In this document: positions 25,261-33,261 of the stretch, piece after piece
Numbering within the stretch: the stretch's first letter is position 1
Layout of the letters: each line of letters starts with the position of its first letter
Assembly: GCF_014773545.1 (NCBI RefSeq)
Contig: NZ_SDDV01000004.1
Coordinates: forward strand, 159,862 to 223,861
Direction of reading: 5' to 3'
DNA length: 64,000 nt
Source of the DNA: Hydrogenophaga sp.
GTDB taxonomy: Bacteria; Pseudomonadota; Gammaproteobacteria; Burkholderiales; Burkholderiaceae_C
Made by a program: the position numbers and the translations under genes
The notes under the pieces: generated by a model
The model's database searches: none
The model's input: the letters and a program-made list of their open reading frames with translations, nothing else
What the model was told of the DNA's origin: nothing

Positions 25261-26631
25261 ATGCAAGCCTCGCCGCCTCAGGTTGAATTTGCCCAGGCAG
25301 TGCGGTTTTGGCTCAAGCTCGGCTTCATCGGTTTTGGCGGCCCGGCCGGGCAGATCGCCATCATGCACCGCGAACTGGTCGAGCAAAAGCGCTGGATCAG
25401 CGAGCAGCGTTTTTTGCACGCACTCAACTACTGCATGCTGCTGCCCGGGCCGGAGGCGCAGCAACTCGCCACCTACATCGGATGGATGCTGCACCGCACC
25501 TGGGGCGGCGTGGTCGCCGGGGTGTTGTTCGTGCTGCCCTCGCTGCTGCTGCTGATCGCGCTCAGCTCGGTCTACGTCGCCTACGGCCACCTGGCCTGGA
25601 TGAGCGCGCTGCTGTACGGCATCAAGCCCGCGGTGGCGGCTCTGGTGCTGCATGCGGTGCACCGCATCGGCAGCAAGACGCTGCAGCATCCGCGCCGCGC
25701 GCCGCTGCTGTGGGCCATTGCGCTGGCCAGTTTTGTCGCCATCCACGCTTTTGCGGTGCCCTTTCCCGCCATCGTTTTCAGCGCCTTGCTGCTCGGCTGG
25801 CTGGGCGGGCGCTACTTGCCCGGGCAGTTTTCCCATCTCGGCTCGTCGCATGCACAACTGGGCGGCGCGCACGGCAGCGGCGCGGCCGTGATCGACGACG
25901 GCACGCCCTTGCCCGCGCACGCGCGCTTTTCGCGCCCGCGCCTGCTGCGCGTGCTGCTGGCGGGTGCCGTGCTCTGGAGCCTGCCCATGCTGGCGCTGCT
26001 GCTCTGGCAGGGCTGGAGCGGCACGCTGGCGGCCATGGGCTGGTTCTTCACCAAGGCCGCGCTGCTGACTTTTGGCGGCGCCTACGCCGTGCTGCCCTAC
26101 GTCTATCAGGGTGCGGTGGTCGAACACGGCTGGCTGAGCGGCACCCAAATGATGGACGGCCTGGCGCTGGGCCAAACCCTGCCCGGTCCGCTCATCATGG
26201 TGGTGGCTTTCGTGGGCTTTCTGGGCGGCTGGAGCCAGCAGGTGCTGGGGCCGGAAGCGCTGTTTCTGGGCGCCATTCTGGCCGCCTGCGTCGTCACCTG
26301 GTTTACTTTTCTGCCCTCGTTCATTTTGATCCTGGCCGGCGGTCCGCTGGTCGAGGGCACGCACGGCAAGCTGCAATTCACCGCGCCCATGAGCGCCATC
26401 ACCGCCGCCGTGGTCGGTGTGATCGCCAGCCTGGGGCTGTTTTTTCTCACCTACGTGGCCTTTCCGGCCGGAGCCGGCGGCGCGTGGTGGCAGCAAGTCG
26501 ACTGGGTCGCGCTGGCGCTGGCGCTGCTGGCCTTGCTGGCGCTGGTGCGCTGGCAACTGGGGGTGCCGGCGCTCATTGGTCTGAGCGCCCTGGCCGGCGC
26601 GGGCCTGCACGCGTTCGGCTGGGTGGCTTGA
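25261..26631 (+). CDS. chrA: Chromate transporter ChrA (two-domain CHR family)
   Basis: A 456-aa inner-membrane protein of the long-chain CHR family, which exports chromate or related oxyanions. Both CHR halves are present: the first with KLGFIGFGGPAGQIAIMHRE and ALNYCMLLPGPEAQQLATYI, the second from about residue 255 with FFTKAALLTFGGAYAVLPYV and LGQTLPGPLIMVVAFVGFL. These GFGGPAGQ and PGPEAQQ motifs are the family hallmark. A charged linker (residues about 195-225) separates the halves. No chrB regulator is adjacent, and it follows azlD by 84 bp, so it may simply ride on the upstream operon. Confidence 0.93.
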   Translation: MQASPPQVEFAQAVRFWLKLGFIGFGGPAGQIAIMHRELVEQKRWISEQRFLHALNYCMLLPGPEAQQLATYIGWMLHRTWGGVVAGVLFVLPSLLLLIALSSVYVAYGHLAWMSALLYGIKPAVAALVLHAVHRIGSKTLQHPRRAPLLWAIALASFVAIHAFAVPFPAIVFSALLLGWLGGRYLPGQFSHLGSSHAQLGGAHGSGAAVIDDGTPLPAHARFSRPRLLRVLLAGAVLWSLPMLALLLWQGWSGTLAAMGWFFTKAALLTFGGAYAVLPYVYQGAVVEHGWLSGTQMMDGLALGQTLPGPLIMVVAFVGFLGGWSQQVLGPEALFLGAILAACVVTWFTFLPSFILILAGGPLVEGTHGKLQFTAPMSAITAAVVGVIASLGLFFLTYVAFPAGAGGAWWQQVDWVALALALLALLALVRWQLGVPALIGLSALAGAGLHAFGWVA

Positions 26632-26657
26632 CGCTGCTTGTGCTATATTGGAAGCCT

Positions 26658-26729
26658 ATGCAAGCGCGTTTGGTCTTTGCCTTTTATTTTTGGTTCTCAG
26701 TCCCTGGCGGACGAGAGGCCAAGCCGTAA
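26658..26729 (+). CDS. Aromatic-rich leader peptide of the aroG attenuator, 23 aa
   Basis: A short ORF, ATG 26658 to TAA 26727-26729, preceded by GGAAG (26650-26654). Its residues 6-14 read VFAFYFWFS: four Phe, one Tyr and one Trp within nine codons, far beyond chance and covering all three aromatic amino acids. It is followed within 25 bp by a strong Rho-independent terminator and then by aroG, which makes the first committed step of aromatic amino acid synthesis. This is the layout of ribosome-mediated attenuators such as pheL. I infer that stalling at Phe/Tyr/Trp codons raises aroG transcription. The GGAAG-ATG spacing of three bases is tight. Confidence 0.82.
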   Translation: MQARLVFAFYFWFSVPGGREAKP

Positions 26730-26750
26730 GCGCAGCACCTGAACTCGATC

Positions 26751-26785
26751 AAACCGCCGGAGCCACCAGCCCGGCGGTTTTTTTT
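26751..26785 (+). terminator. Attenuator terminator ahead of aroG
   Basis: A perfect 10-bp stem (AAACCGCCGG 26751-26760 with CCGGCGGTTT 26771-26780), a 10-base loop and eight Ts (26778-26785) make a strong intrinsic terminator between the leader peptide and aroG. The 5' arm (CCGCCGG, 26754-26760) can also pair with CTGGCGG at 26704-26710 just after the aromatic codons, giving a 7-bp candidate antiterminator with one G-U pair. Mutually exclusive pairing of this sort is what attenuation needs. Confidence 0.88.
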
Positions 26786-26808
26786 ATTCCCTTTGGAGGA
26801 GCCCCGTC

Positions 26809-27954
26809 ATGAATGCACAGTCCATCTACGCCGGCAGCGATGCCTGGCATGCACGCGCGGTTGACAAAACCAGCCAGACCGATGACGAACGCATCAAGGA
26901 CATCACCGTGCTGCCTCCGCCCGAACACCTGATTCGCTTCTTCCCCATCGGCGGCACGCCGGTAGAGGCCTTGATTGGGCAGACCCGCCGGCGCATTCAC
27001 GACATTCTGCACGGGCGCGACCAGCGCTTGCTGGTGGTGATTGGCCCGTGCTCGATTCACGACCCGGTGGCCGCGCTGGACTATGCGCGCCGCCTGTTGC
27101 CGCTGCGCGAGCGCTACGCCGATGTGCTGGAGATCGTGATGCGGGTCTACTTCGAGAAACCGCGCACCACGGTGGGCTGGAAGGGCCTGATCAACGACCC
27201 CTACCTGGACGACAGTTTTCGCATCGACGAGGGTCTGCGCATCGCGCGCCATTTGCTGATCGAGATCAACCGCCTGGGCCTGCCGGCCGGCAGCGAATTT
27301 CTGGACGTGATTTCGCCGCAGTACATTGGCGACCTCATCAGTTGGGGCGCCATTGGCGCGCGCACCACCGAGAGCCAGGTGCACCGTGAACTGGCTTCCG
27401 GGCTGTCGGCGCCGATTGGTTTCAAGAACGGCACCGACGGCAACATCCGCATCGCCACCGACGCGATTCAAGCCGCCGCGCGCGGCCACCATTTTCTGTC
27501 GGTGCACAAAAACGGCCAGGTCGCCATCGTTCGCACCGCGGGCAATAAGGACTGCCACCTGATTTTGCGCGGCGGCAAGGCGCCCAATTACGACGCTGCT
27601 CACGTGCTGGCCGCGGTCCAGGCCCTGGAAGCTGCCAGACTGCCGCCGCGCCTGATGATCGATTGCAGCCATGCCAACAGCAGCAAGCAGCACGAGCGGC
27701 AGTTGGTGGTAGCGCGCGACATTGCAGACCAGATTGCGGCCGGCTCGCGCAGCGTGCTCGGCGTGATGATCGAGAGCCACATCGAGGCCGGGGCGCAAAA
27801 GTTCAGCCCGGGCCAGGACGCGGTGGACAAACTGCGCTACGGCCAGAGCATCACCGACGCCTGTCTGGGCTGGGACGATTCGGTGCAGGCGCTCGATCTG
27901 TTGGCGCAGGCGCTGCGCTCGGTGCAGAGCAAAACCGCGCCAAGAACCCCTTGA
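26809..27954 (+). CDS. aroG: 3-deoxy-7-phosphoheptulonate synthase (DAHP synthase, type I)
   Basis: A 381-aa enzyme that condenses phosphoenolpyruvate and erythrose 4-phosphate, the first step of the shikimate pathway. Type I AroFGH signatures are present: LVVIGPCSIHDPVAALDYA, MRVYFEKPRTTVGWKGLIND, GARTTESQVHRELASGLS, IGFKNGTDG, LRGGKAPNY and MIDCSHANSSK. Ribosome-binding site TTTGGAGGA lies at 26792-26799. Expression is very likely controlled by the leader/terminator just upstream. Which aromatic amino acid inhibits the enzyme cannot be read from the sequence, but a leader with Phe, Tyr and Trp codons suggests a shared response. Confidence 0.96.
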   Translation: MNAQSIYAGSDAWHARAVDKTSQTDDERIKDITVLPPPEHLIRFFPIGGTPVEALIGQTRRRIHDILHGRDQRLLVVIGPCSIHDPVAALDYARRLLPLRERYADVLEIVMRVYFEKPRTTVGWKGLINDPYLDDSFRIDEGLRIARHLLIEINRLGLPAGSEFLDVISPQYIGDLISWGAIGARTTESQVHRELASGLSAPIGFKNGTDGNIRIATDAIQAAARGHHFLSVHKNGQVAIVRTAGNKDCHLILRGGKAPNYDAAHVLAAVQALEAARLPPRLMIDCSHANSSKQHERQLVVARDIADQIAAGSRSVLGVMIESHIEAGAQKFSPGQDAVDKLRYGQSITDACLGWDDSVQALDLLAQALRSVQSKTAPRTP

Positions 27955-27988
27955 GTGCTTGGGCCGCCGGGTTCAATAGAATCGGCCC

Positions 27989-29413
27989 ATGCACATTCAC
28001 ATCCTGGGCATTTGCGGCACCTTCATGGGCGGCTTGGCCGTGCTGGCGCGTCAGGCCGGCCACCGCGTCACCGGCTGCGACGCCGCCGTCTACCCGCCCA
28101 TGAGCGAGCAGTTGCAGTCGCTGGGCATCGAGCTGATCGAAGGCTACGGGGCCGAGCAACGGGCACTCGCCCCCGACCTGTATGTGGTTGGCAACGTGGT
28201 CGGGCGCGCGCGTTTGCCCGACGGCAGCGCCAAATTCCCGCTCATGGAGGCGATTTTGGATGCGGGCGCGCGCTACACCAGTGGTCCGCAGTGGTTGGCC
28301 GAACACGTGCTACAGGGTCGTCACGTGCTGGCGGTGGCCGGCACCCACGGCAAAACCACCACCACCGCCATGCTGGCCTGGATTTTGGAGTCGGCTGGCC
28401 TGCAACCGGGTTTTCTGGTCGGCGGCGTGCCGATCAACTTTGGTGTTTCGGCCCGCCTGGGCACCGGCTCGGCGTTCGTCATCGAGGCCGACGAATACGA
28501 CACCGCTTTTTTCGACAAGCGCAGCAAATTCGTCCACTACCGGCCGCGCACCCTGGTGTTGAACAATCTGGAGTTCGACCACGCCGACATTTTTGAAGAC
28601 CTGCGTGCGATCGAACGCCAGTTCCACCACCTGCTGCGCACCGTGCCCGCTTCGGGCCGGGTGGTGGCCAACGGGCTGGAAGAAAGCCTCGAGCGCGTGC
28701 TGCATCAGGGGCTGTGGAGCGAGTTGCGCACCTTTGGCGCGGCGGTGAGCGATTTTTGCGCCCAGGGCGAGCCGCACGACTTTGTGGTGCTGCAGCACGG
28801 CCAGGCGCTGGCGCGGCTGCAGTGGGGTCTGAGCGGCAGCCACAACCAGCTCAATGCGCTGGCCGCGTTGGCCGCTGCGCAGCACCTGGGCGTGGCGCCG
28901 GCCGACGGCGTGCGCGCGCTGGCCGGTTTCGAGAGCGTGCGCCGCCGCATGGAGCTGCGCGGCGTGGTGCTGCGCGACGAACAGCCGGTGAGCGTGTACG
29001 ACGATTTTGCCCACCACCCGAGCGCGATCCGCAGCACACTGGACGGCTTGCGACGCCGCCTGCAGCAGACCGAGGCGGTGCCGGGGCGCATTCTGGCGGT
29101 GTTCGAGCCGCGCAGCAACAGCATGAAACTCGGCGCCATGAAGGCGCAACTGCCCTGGAGTCTGGCGGCGGCCGAGCTGGCTTTTTGTCATGCCGGCGCT
29201 CTGGAATGGGACGCCGCCCAGGCGCTGGCCCCGCTGGGCGCGCGCGCCCGGGTGGCGCACAGCATCGATGAGCTGGTGGCCCAGGTCTGCGCCGCCGCGC
29301 GCGGCGGCGACCACATCGTCTGCATGAGCAACGGCGGTTTTGGTGGTGTACACCAGCGCCTGCTGGCGGCGCTGGGGCAGAGCGCCGCTTCAGCGCGCCG
29401 TGCGCTCCCTTGA
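27989..29413 (+). CDS. mpl: UDP-N-acetylmuramate:L-Ala-gamma-D-Glu-meso-DAP ligase
   Basis: A 474-aa Mur-family ligase that reattaches recycled murein tripeptide to UDP-MurNAc in the cytoplasm. It begins with the Mpl N-terminal motif HILGICGTFMGGLAVLARQ, has the ATP loop GTHGKTTTT near residue 118, the central YRPRTLVLNNLEFDHADIF and the C-terminal DDFAHHPSAIRSTLDGLR and EPRSNSMKLG motifs. Length and order fit Mpl rather than MurC. It follows aroG by 34 bp and converges on recJ; the 112-bp gap between mpl and recJ shows no terminator I can identify. Confidence 0.95.
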   Translation: MHIHILGICGTFMGGLAVLARQAGHRVTGCDAAVYPPMSEQLQSLGIELIEGYGAEQRALAPDLYVVGNVVGRARLPDGSAKFPLMEAILDAGARYTSGPQWLAEHVLQGRHVLAVAGTHGKTTTTAMLAWILESAGLQPGFLVGGVPINFGVSARLGTGSAFVIEADEYDTAFFDKRSKFVHYRPRTLVLNNLEFDHADIFEDLRAIERQFHHLLRTVPASGRVVANGLEESLERVLHQGLWSELRTFGAAVSDFCAQGEPHDFVVLQHGQALARLQWGLSGSHNQLNALAALAAAQHLGVAPADGVRALAGFESVRRRMELRGVVLRDEQPVSVYDDFAHHPSAIRSTLDGLRRRLQQTEAVPGRILAVFEPRSNSMKLGAMKAQLPWSLAAAELAFCHAGALEWDAAQALAPLGARARVAHSIDELVAQVCAAARGGDHIVCMSNGGFGGVHQRLLAALGQSAASARRALP

Positions 29414-29525
29414 CCGCTGCCGCTTGCAGCCGGCGCGCGCGGCCTGCCGTGCCGGCTCAGCGCAGCGGCCGCAGCCAGGCCTCGAAACGCTGCAGCCGCT
29501 GGACCGCCCCCCGTGTGGGGTTTGC

Positions 29526-31262
29526 TCAGTAGCGTGCCGCCTCGATCAAAAACCGCACCCGGCGCTGTCCTTGCCATTCGTCGGCTTCGAGCCGGAAGGC
29601 GAGTGTGACGCGCTCGGGCAGCGGTTCGGTGCGGCCGAACCAGATGCCGTCGACCGGTTCGCCCCTATGCCTGAGCTTGAGGGACAGGTGCTTGTCGGCC
29701 ACCAGCCGCTGGCTGAGGACGTGCAGTTCTTCGCAAAACAGCGGTGGCGCAAAGCCCTGGCCCCACACCTGCTGTAGCAGCATATCGACCAGTTCGACGC
29801 GGCGGTGCTGCGGCGCGAGTGCGCCGTCGGCCTCCAGCCGGCGCTGCAAGGTGGCGGCGTCCAACCATTCATGCGCCACTTGCTGCAAGGCGGCCTCGAA
29901 GCGCTCGAGTTGATCTTCTTCTATCGTGCAGCCGGCCGCCATGGCGTGGCCGCCAAAGCGCAGCAGCACACCCGGGTGGCGCTTGGCCACCAGGTCAAGC
30001 GCGTCGCGCAGGTGAAAACCGGCAATCGAGCGGCCCGAACCCTTGAGTTCGTGCGCGCGCCCAGCGGCTGCGCTGGCGGCGAAGACGAAGCTGGGGCGGT
30101 GCAGTTTGTCCTTCAGGCGTGCGGCCACGATGCCGACCACACCCTCGTGGAAGTCAGGGTCGAACACCACCAGCGCCGGCGGCGGCTCCTCGCTGGCGTC
30201 GAACATGTCCTCGGCCAGCAGCAGCGCTTGCTCGCGCATCTCGCCTTCTATGCTTTTGCGCTCGCGGTTGATGCCGTCGAGTGTGCGCGCCAGCTCCTCG
30301 GCACGCCCGGCGTCGTCGGTGCACAGGCATTCGACGCCCAGCGTCATGTCGGCCAGCCGGCCGGCGGCGTTCAGGCGCGGGCCCAGGGCAAAACCGAAGT
30401 CCAGGCTGGTAGCGCCTGCCGGTTGGCGCGCCGCCACCTTGAACAGCGCTGCCATGCCGGCCGGCATGGCAGCAGCGCGCACGCGCTTCAAACCCTGCGC
30501 CACCAGGCGGCGGTTGTTGGCGTCGAGCCGCACCACGTCGGCCACCGTGCCCAGTGCCACCAGCGGCAGCAGGCTGTCGATCTTGGGCTGGTTTTGCGCC
30601 GTGAACCAACCGCGCGCGCGCAGCTCGGCGCGCAGCGCCAGCAAGACGTAGAACATCACGCCGACGCCGGCGATCGACTTGCTCTCAAACCCGCAGCCGG
30701 GCTGGTTCGGGTTGACGATGATGCAGTCCTGTGGCAGCACGGCAGCGCCGTCTTGCAGGGCTGGCAGGTGGTGGTCGGTGATGATGACTTGCAGGCCCAG
30801 CGCGCGCGCCGCACGCACGCCGTCAACGCTGGCAATGCCGTTGTCCACCGTCACCAGCAGGTCGGCACCGAGCGCATGGACGCGTTGGGCAATCGAAGCG
30901 GTCAGACCGTAGCCGTCCTTGACCCGATCGGGCACCAGGTAGCTCACGCGCTCGAAGCCCTTGGGCGCGCCCAGCAGGCGCAGCCCGCGCAGGCCGACCG
31001 CGCAGGCGCTGGCGCCGTCACAGTCGTAGTCGGCCACGATGCAGATCGATTGCTGCGCGTGCATCGCGTCGGCCAGTGCGCGCGCCGCGGCGTCGGCTCC
31101 GAGCAGGGATGAGGGCGGCAGCAGGCGTGCCAGCGCGTCGTCGAGCTGGTCGGGGTGGGTGATGCCGCGCGCGGCATACAAACGCGCCAACAACGGGTGC
31201 AGGCCGGCTTGCTCCAGCGCCCAGGCGGCGCGCGGTGGCACGTCGCGGGTGAGGATGTTCAT
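29526..31262 (-). CDS. recJ: Single-stranded-DNA-specific exonuclease RecJ
   Basis: A 578-aa 5'-3' exonuclease for recombination and mismatch repair. The DHH domain motifs are intact: VADYDCDGASACAVGL, VTVDNGIASVDGV, ITDHHLPALQDGAAVLPQD and FGFALGPRLNAAGRL. The DHHA1 domain carries GIVAARLKDKLHRPSFV and LRFGGHAMAAGCTI, followed by the C-terminal OB fold. The start MNILTRDVPPRAAW overlaps the stop of the upstream gene (ATGA, 31259-31262), so they are translationally coupled. Confidence 0.95.
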   Translation of the reverse strand: MNILTRDVPPRAAWALEQAGLHPLLARLYAARGITHPDQLDDALARLLPPSSLLGADAAARALADAMHAQQSICIVADYDCDGASACAVGLRGLRLLGAPKGFERVSYLVPDRVKDGYGLTASIAQRVHALGADLLVTVDNGIASVDGVRAARALGLQVIITDHHLPALQDGAAVLPQDCIIVNPNQPGCGFESKSIAGVGVMFYVLLALRAELRARGWFTAQNQPKIDSLLPLVALGTVADVVRLDANNRRLVAQGLKRVRAAAMPAGMAALFKVAARQPAGATSLDFGFALGPRLNAAGRLADMTLGVECLCTDDAGRAEELARTLDGINRERKSIEGEMREQALLLAEDMFDASEEPPPALVVFDPDFHEGVVGIVAARLKDKLHRPSFVFAASAAAGRAHELKGSGRSIAGFHLRDALDLVAKRHPGVLLRFGGHAMAAGCTIEEDQLERFEAALQQVAHEWLDAATLQRRLEADGALAPQHRRVELVDMLLQQVWGQGFAPPLFCEELHVLSQRLVADKHLSLKLRHRGEPVDGIWFGRTEPLPERVTLAFRLEADEWQGQRRVRFLIEAARY

Positions 31263-32272
31263 AGCAATTCCAGGGTTTTGTGAATCGGGGTCGGGGCCAG
31301 CCTCTGGCGCAGGCGCCGACCCATGCGCGCGAAGACAGCGCGCGGCGCACTGGCCCAGGTGTACGTGTTGCGTTCGCCGCATAGGCTAAGCTGGAGCGGC
31401 ACGCCACGGCGCACGGCGGCGTGGGCGGCGGCTATCTCGGTGGCGTCGAGCTGCACCCAGGCCTGTTGCCAGGCGGCCCAGTCGGCGCGCAGCGCGGCCC
31501 AGCGCAGCGCAGCGGGCTGGGTCGGCGCCGGCTGGAGCGCTGGCGCCTGGTCCAGCGCGCCGGCGCCGCTGATCCAAAAACCGTTCACCGGCAACAACCC
31601 GCGCGCGCTGCGCGCGTCGTGCAAGGGGTGGCTGTAAAACAGCAGTTGCGCTTCCGATTGCAGCCGCTGGAGCAATGGGCGCCCGCTCAGGTTGGCCGGA
31701 CTCTCGGTCATCCAGCCCTGCAGCGAACAGCCGCTGACGCGGTCCAGGCTGGCGCAGACGACCGCACGCAACGCTGCGCCGCTGGCGTGCCAGCGCGTGG
31801 CCGAATCAAAGCGCAGCTCGATGCCGTCTTCGGCGCAGTAAGGCGCCAGTGCGTCACACAGCGCGCGCGACTCGGCATCACTCAGCCCGATCTGATCGCC
31901 CGGCAGCAGCCGCACCTGCTCGCTGCCGACCGCGTAGTGACACGGAGTGAACCAGGCCTGCGGCTGCGTGGGACTGTGGCTGAGGGCGGCGGCCCAGGGA
32001 ATCTGGCCGTCGGCGCAGGCACTGCCATCGGCCCGGCGCAAACCCAGCGCCTGCGCCAGCGCGCGTTCGTGTGGCGGACTCAGACGCTGCTCGTCGCCGC
32101 AGTCGGTGGCGAGCAGCAGCAGCTCGGCCAGCAGCGCTTGCAGATGCGGCAGACGCAGCCCGGGCAGGGCGGCGCGGCAGGCCGGGGCGCTGGCGCCAGC
32201 AAAGGGAATCAGCAACTGGCAGGCCAGCTCGGGTGCAGGGGGGAAAGCGGGCATGGCTGCATTGTCGGCCAT
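31259..32272 (-). CDS. Phosphoglycerate-mutase-like conserved protein (RpfE type)
   Basis: A 337-aa cytoplasmic protein of a family found directly upstream of recJ in many Burkholderiales and often annotated as 'phosphoglycerate mutase' or regulatory protein RpfE. The N-terminal LLIPFAGASAPACRAALPGL, PPHERALAQALG, CHYAVGSEQVRLL and the C-terminal LFYSHPLHDARSARGLLPVN with NGFWISGAGAL are its recognisable parts. None of the catalytic histidine/phospho motifs of true phosphoglycerate mutases is evident, so that activity is doubtful. It overlaps recJ by 4 bp. ATG at 32254 is an alternative start six codons in. Confidence 0.72.
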   Translation of the reverse strand: MADNAAMPAFPPAPELACQLLIPFAGASAPACRAALPGLRLPHLQALLAELLLLATDCGDEQRLSPPHERALAQALGLRRADGSACADGQIPWAAALSHSPTQPQAWFTPCHYAVGSEQVRLLPGDQIGLSDAESRALCDALAPYCAEDGIELRFDSATRWHASGAALRAVVCASLDRVSGCSLQGWMTESPANLSGRPLLQRLQSEAQLLFYSHPLHDARSARGLLPVNGFWISGAGALDQAPALQPAPTQPAALRWAALRADWAAWQQAWVQLDATEIAAAHAAVRRGVPLQLSLCGERNTYTWASAPRAVFARMGRRLRQRLAPTPIHKTLELL

Positions 32273-32284
32273 ACCCGTAATCCA

Positions 32285-32507
32285 CCGTTCACCCCGAGCT
32301 CAGCAACCGTTCGCTCTGAGCCCAGCAACCGTTCGCTCTGAGCCACCCATCCGTTCGCTCTGAGCCACCCATCCGTTCGCCCTGAGCCACCCATCCGTTC
32401 GCCCTGAGCTTGTCGAAGGGTGGCGCGTGCGATCTGGACTTCGACAGGCTCAGTCCGAACGGGAGCGGGAATTGCTCTACCCATCCGTTCGCCCTGAGCC
32501 TGTCGAA
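32285..32507. repeat. Composite palindromic repeat with 22-bp tandem tail (copy 2, inverted)
   Basis: This fills the 286-bp gap between the phosphoglycerate-mutase-like and DUF4395 genes. Six CCGTTC-starting units lie at 32285, 32307, 32329, 32351, 32373 and 32395, an exact 22-base period. They run into a palindromic unit (CGCCCTGAGCTTGTCGAAGG, 32400-32419), the spacer TGGCGCGTGCGATCTGGA, a second unit (CTTCGACAGGCTCAGTCCGA, 32439-32458) and GGGAGCGGGAATT. Read backwards this matches copy 1 at 19736-19918 almost exactly, down to the spacer. A further single unit lies at 32481-32507. The rest of the gap holds nothing I can name. Confidence 0.88.
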
Positions 32508-32558
32508 TATCCCAGCCCAAACGGCGCGCTTGCCCGCACCGCTCTTTCATTGCAGGCA

Positions 32559-32990
32559 TCAGCCCATTTTCGGCGGAAACTTGCGATACCACACACCGTA
32601 CGCCGAGCAGGCCGCGCAGTAGGAAAAAGCCCACTCCATGAAAGAAAAAATCACCAGCGCGATGCACGGCACGATCCACAGCGGGCTGCCCAGCATAAAC
32701 AGGGTGAAGGAAATGCCGCTGGCCAGGAACAGCAGCTTGTTGGCAAACATTTTGGCACCGGCGTCTTCTTTTTTGCCGCCCCACTGACGCGCCTCGAACA
32801 GCTTGCGCCACACCCGGTGCAGCGGGCAGTGCTGGTGGCCGATGAAGCCGCGCACAAAACCTTGCACGGTCAGCAGGGGCAGCAGCCAGGCAAAACCCAC
32901 CAGCAGAGAAACGCAGCAAATGACAAACGTGAGAAAGGCTTCCCAACGAATGACGTTGGACCAGACTTGGGGTAGATCGAAACGCAGCAT
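32559..32990 (-). CDS. DUF4395 family membrane protein
   Basis: A 143-aa protein with two hydrophobic pairs: FLTFVICCVSLLVGFAWLLP at residues about 19-38 and a C-terminal pair around LFLASGISFTLFMLGSP and LWIVPCIALVIFSFMEWAF. The order RGFIG, a basic linker, KMFANKLLFLAS and the terminal FSYCAACSAYGVWYR fits DUF4395, whose members end in a Cys-x-x-Cys just inside the last helix. Function is unknown; the CxxC suggests redox or metal use. It stands alone on the minus strand, divergent from the MFS gene. A TACTG-GTGA-CAGTA dyad at 33054-33067, 64 bp before its start, is a possible operator. Confidence 0.72.
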   Translation of the reverse strand: MLRFDLPQVWSNVIRWEAFLTFVICCVSLLVGFAWLLPLLTVQGFVRGFIGHQHCPLHRVWRKLFEARQWGGKKEDAGAKMFANKLLFLASGISFTLFMLGSPLWIVPCIALVIFSFMEWAFSYCAACSAYGVWYRKFPPKMG

Positions 32991-33141
32991 GAATTCACCT
33001 TAAGTTTGCAGGCTGAAAAAGGGGGACGCCTCGTGGCTGAGGCTCACTTTAAATACTGGTGACAGTATATCTCGAATCTCACTCGCCTGCTTGTAACGGC
33101 GTGGCCTGTTGGTTTATCTGCTTGCATGAGGCCGCGACGCA

Positions 33142-33180
33142 CCCGGCTTGCAAGCCGGGCCACAGCCTGAGCCGCTGTGG
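33142..33180. repeat. Two adjacent hairpin-forming palindromes
   Basis: A perfect 18-bp palindrome (CCCGGCTTG/CAAGCCGGG, 33142-33159) abuts a second stem-loop (CCACAGC, 33160-33166, with GCTGTGG, 33174-33180, 7-base loop). They lie in the 271-bp divergent gap between the DUF4395 and MFS genes, about 80 bp before the MFS start. No U-run follows, so a standard terminator is unlikely; protein binding or cruciform formation is possible. The rest of the gap shows no gene. Confidence 0.55.
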
Positions 33181-33261
33181 CTTTGGCGCACAATACGACG
33201 CTTCGTTCCATTCCTTTTCGGTTCCGGCTCTGTGTCGTTATCTTCCGTCCCACCTGCCGCC

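Noticed and set aside
26628..26649. TTGACG...TATATT as the aroG leader promoter
   Set aside because: The spacer is only 10 bases and the start would fall at the leader ATG, leaving no ribosome-binding site in the transcript.
32285..32416. Second 22-bp array as a CRISPR array
   Set aside because: No spacers; all units are adjacent and nearly identical to the palindrome half-site.
33054..33067. TACTG-N4-CAGTA as a LexA box
   Set aside because: A LexA site needs CTG-N10-CAG spacing; here only four bases separate the halves.
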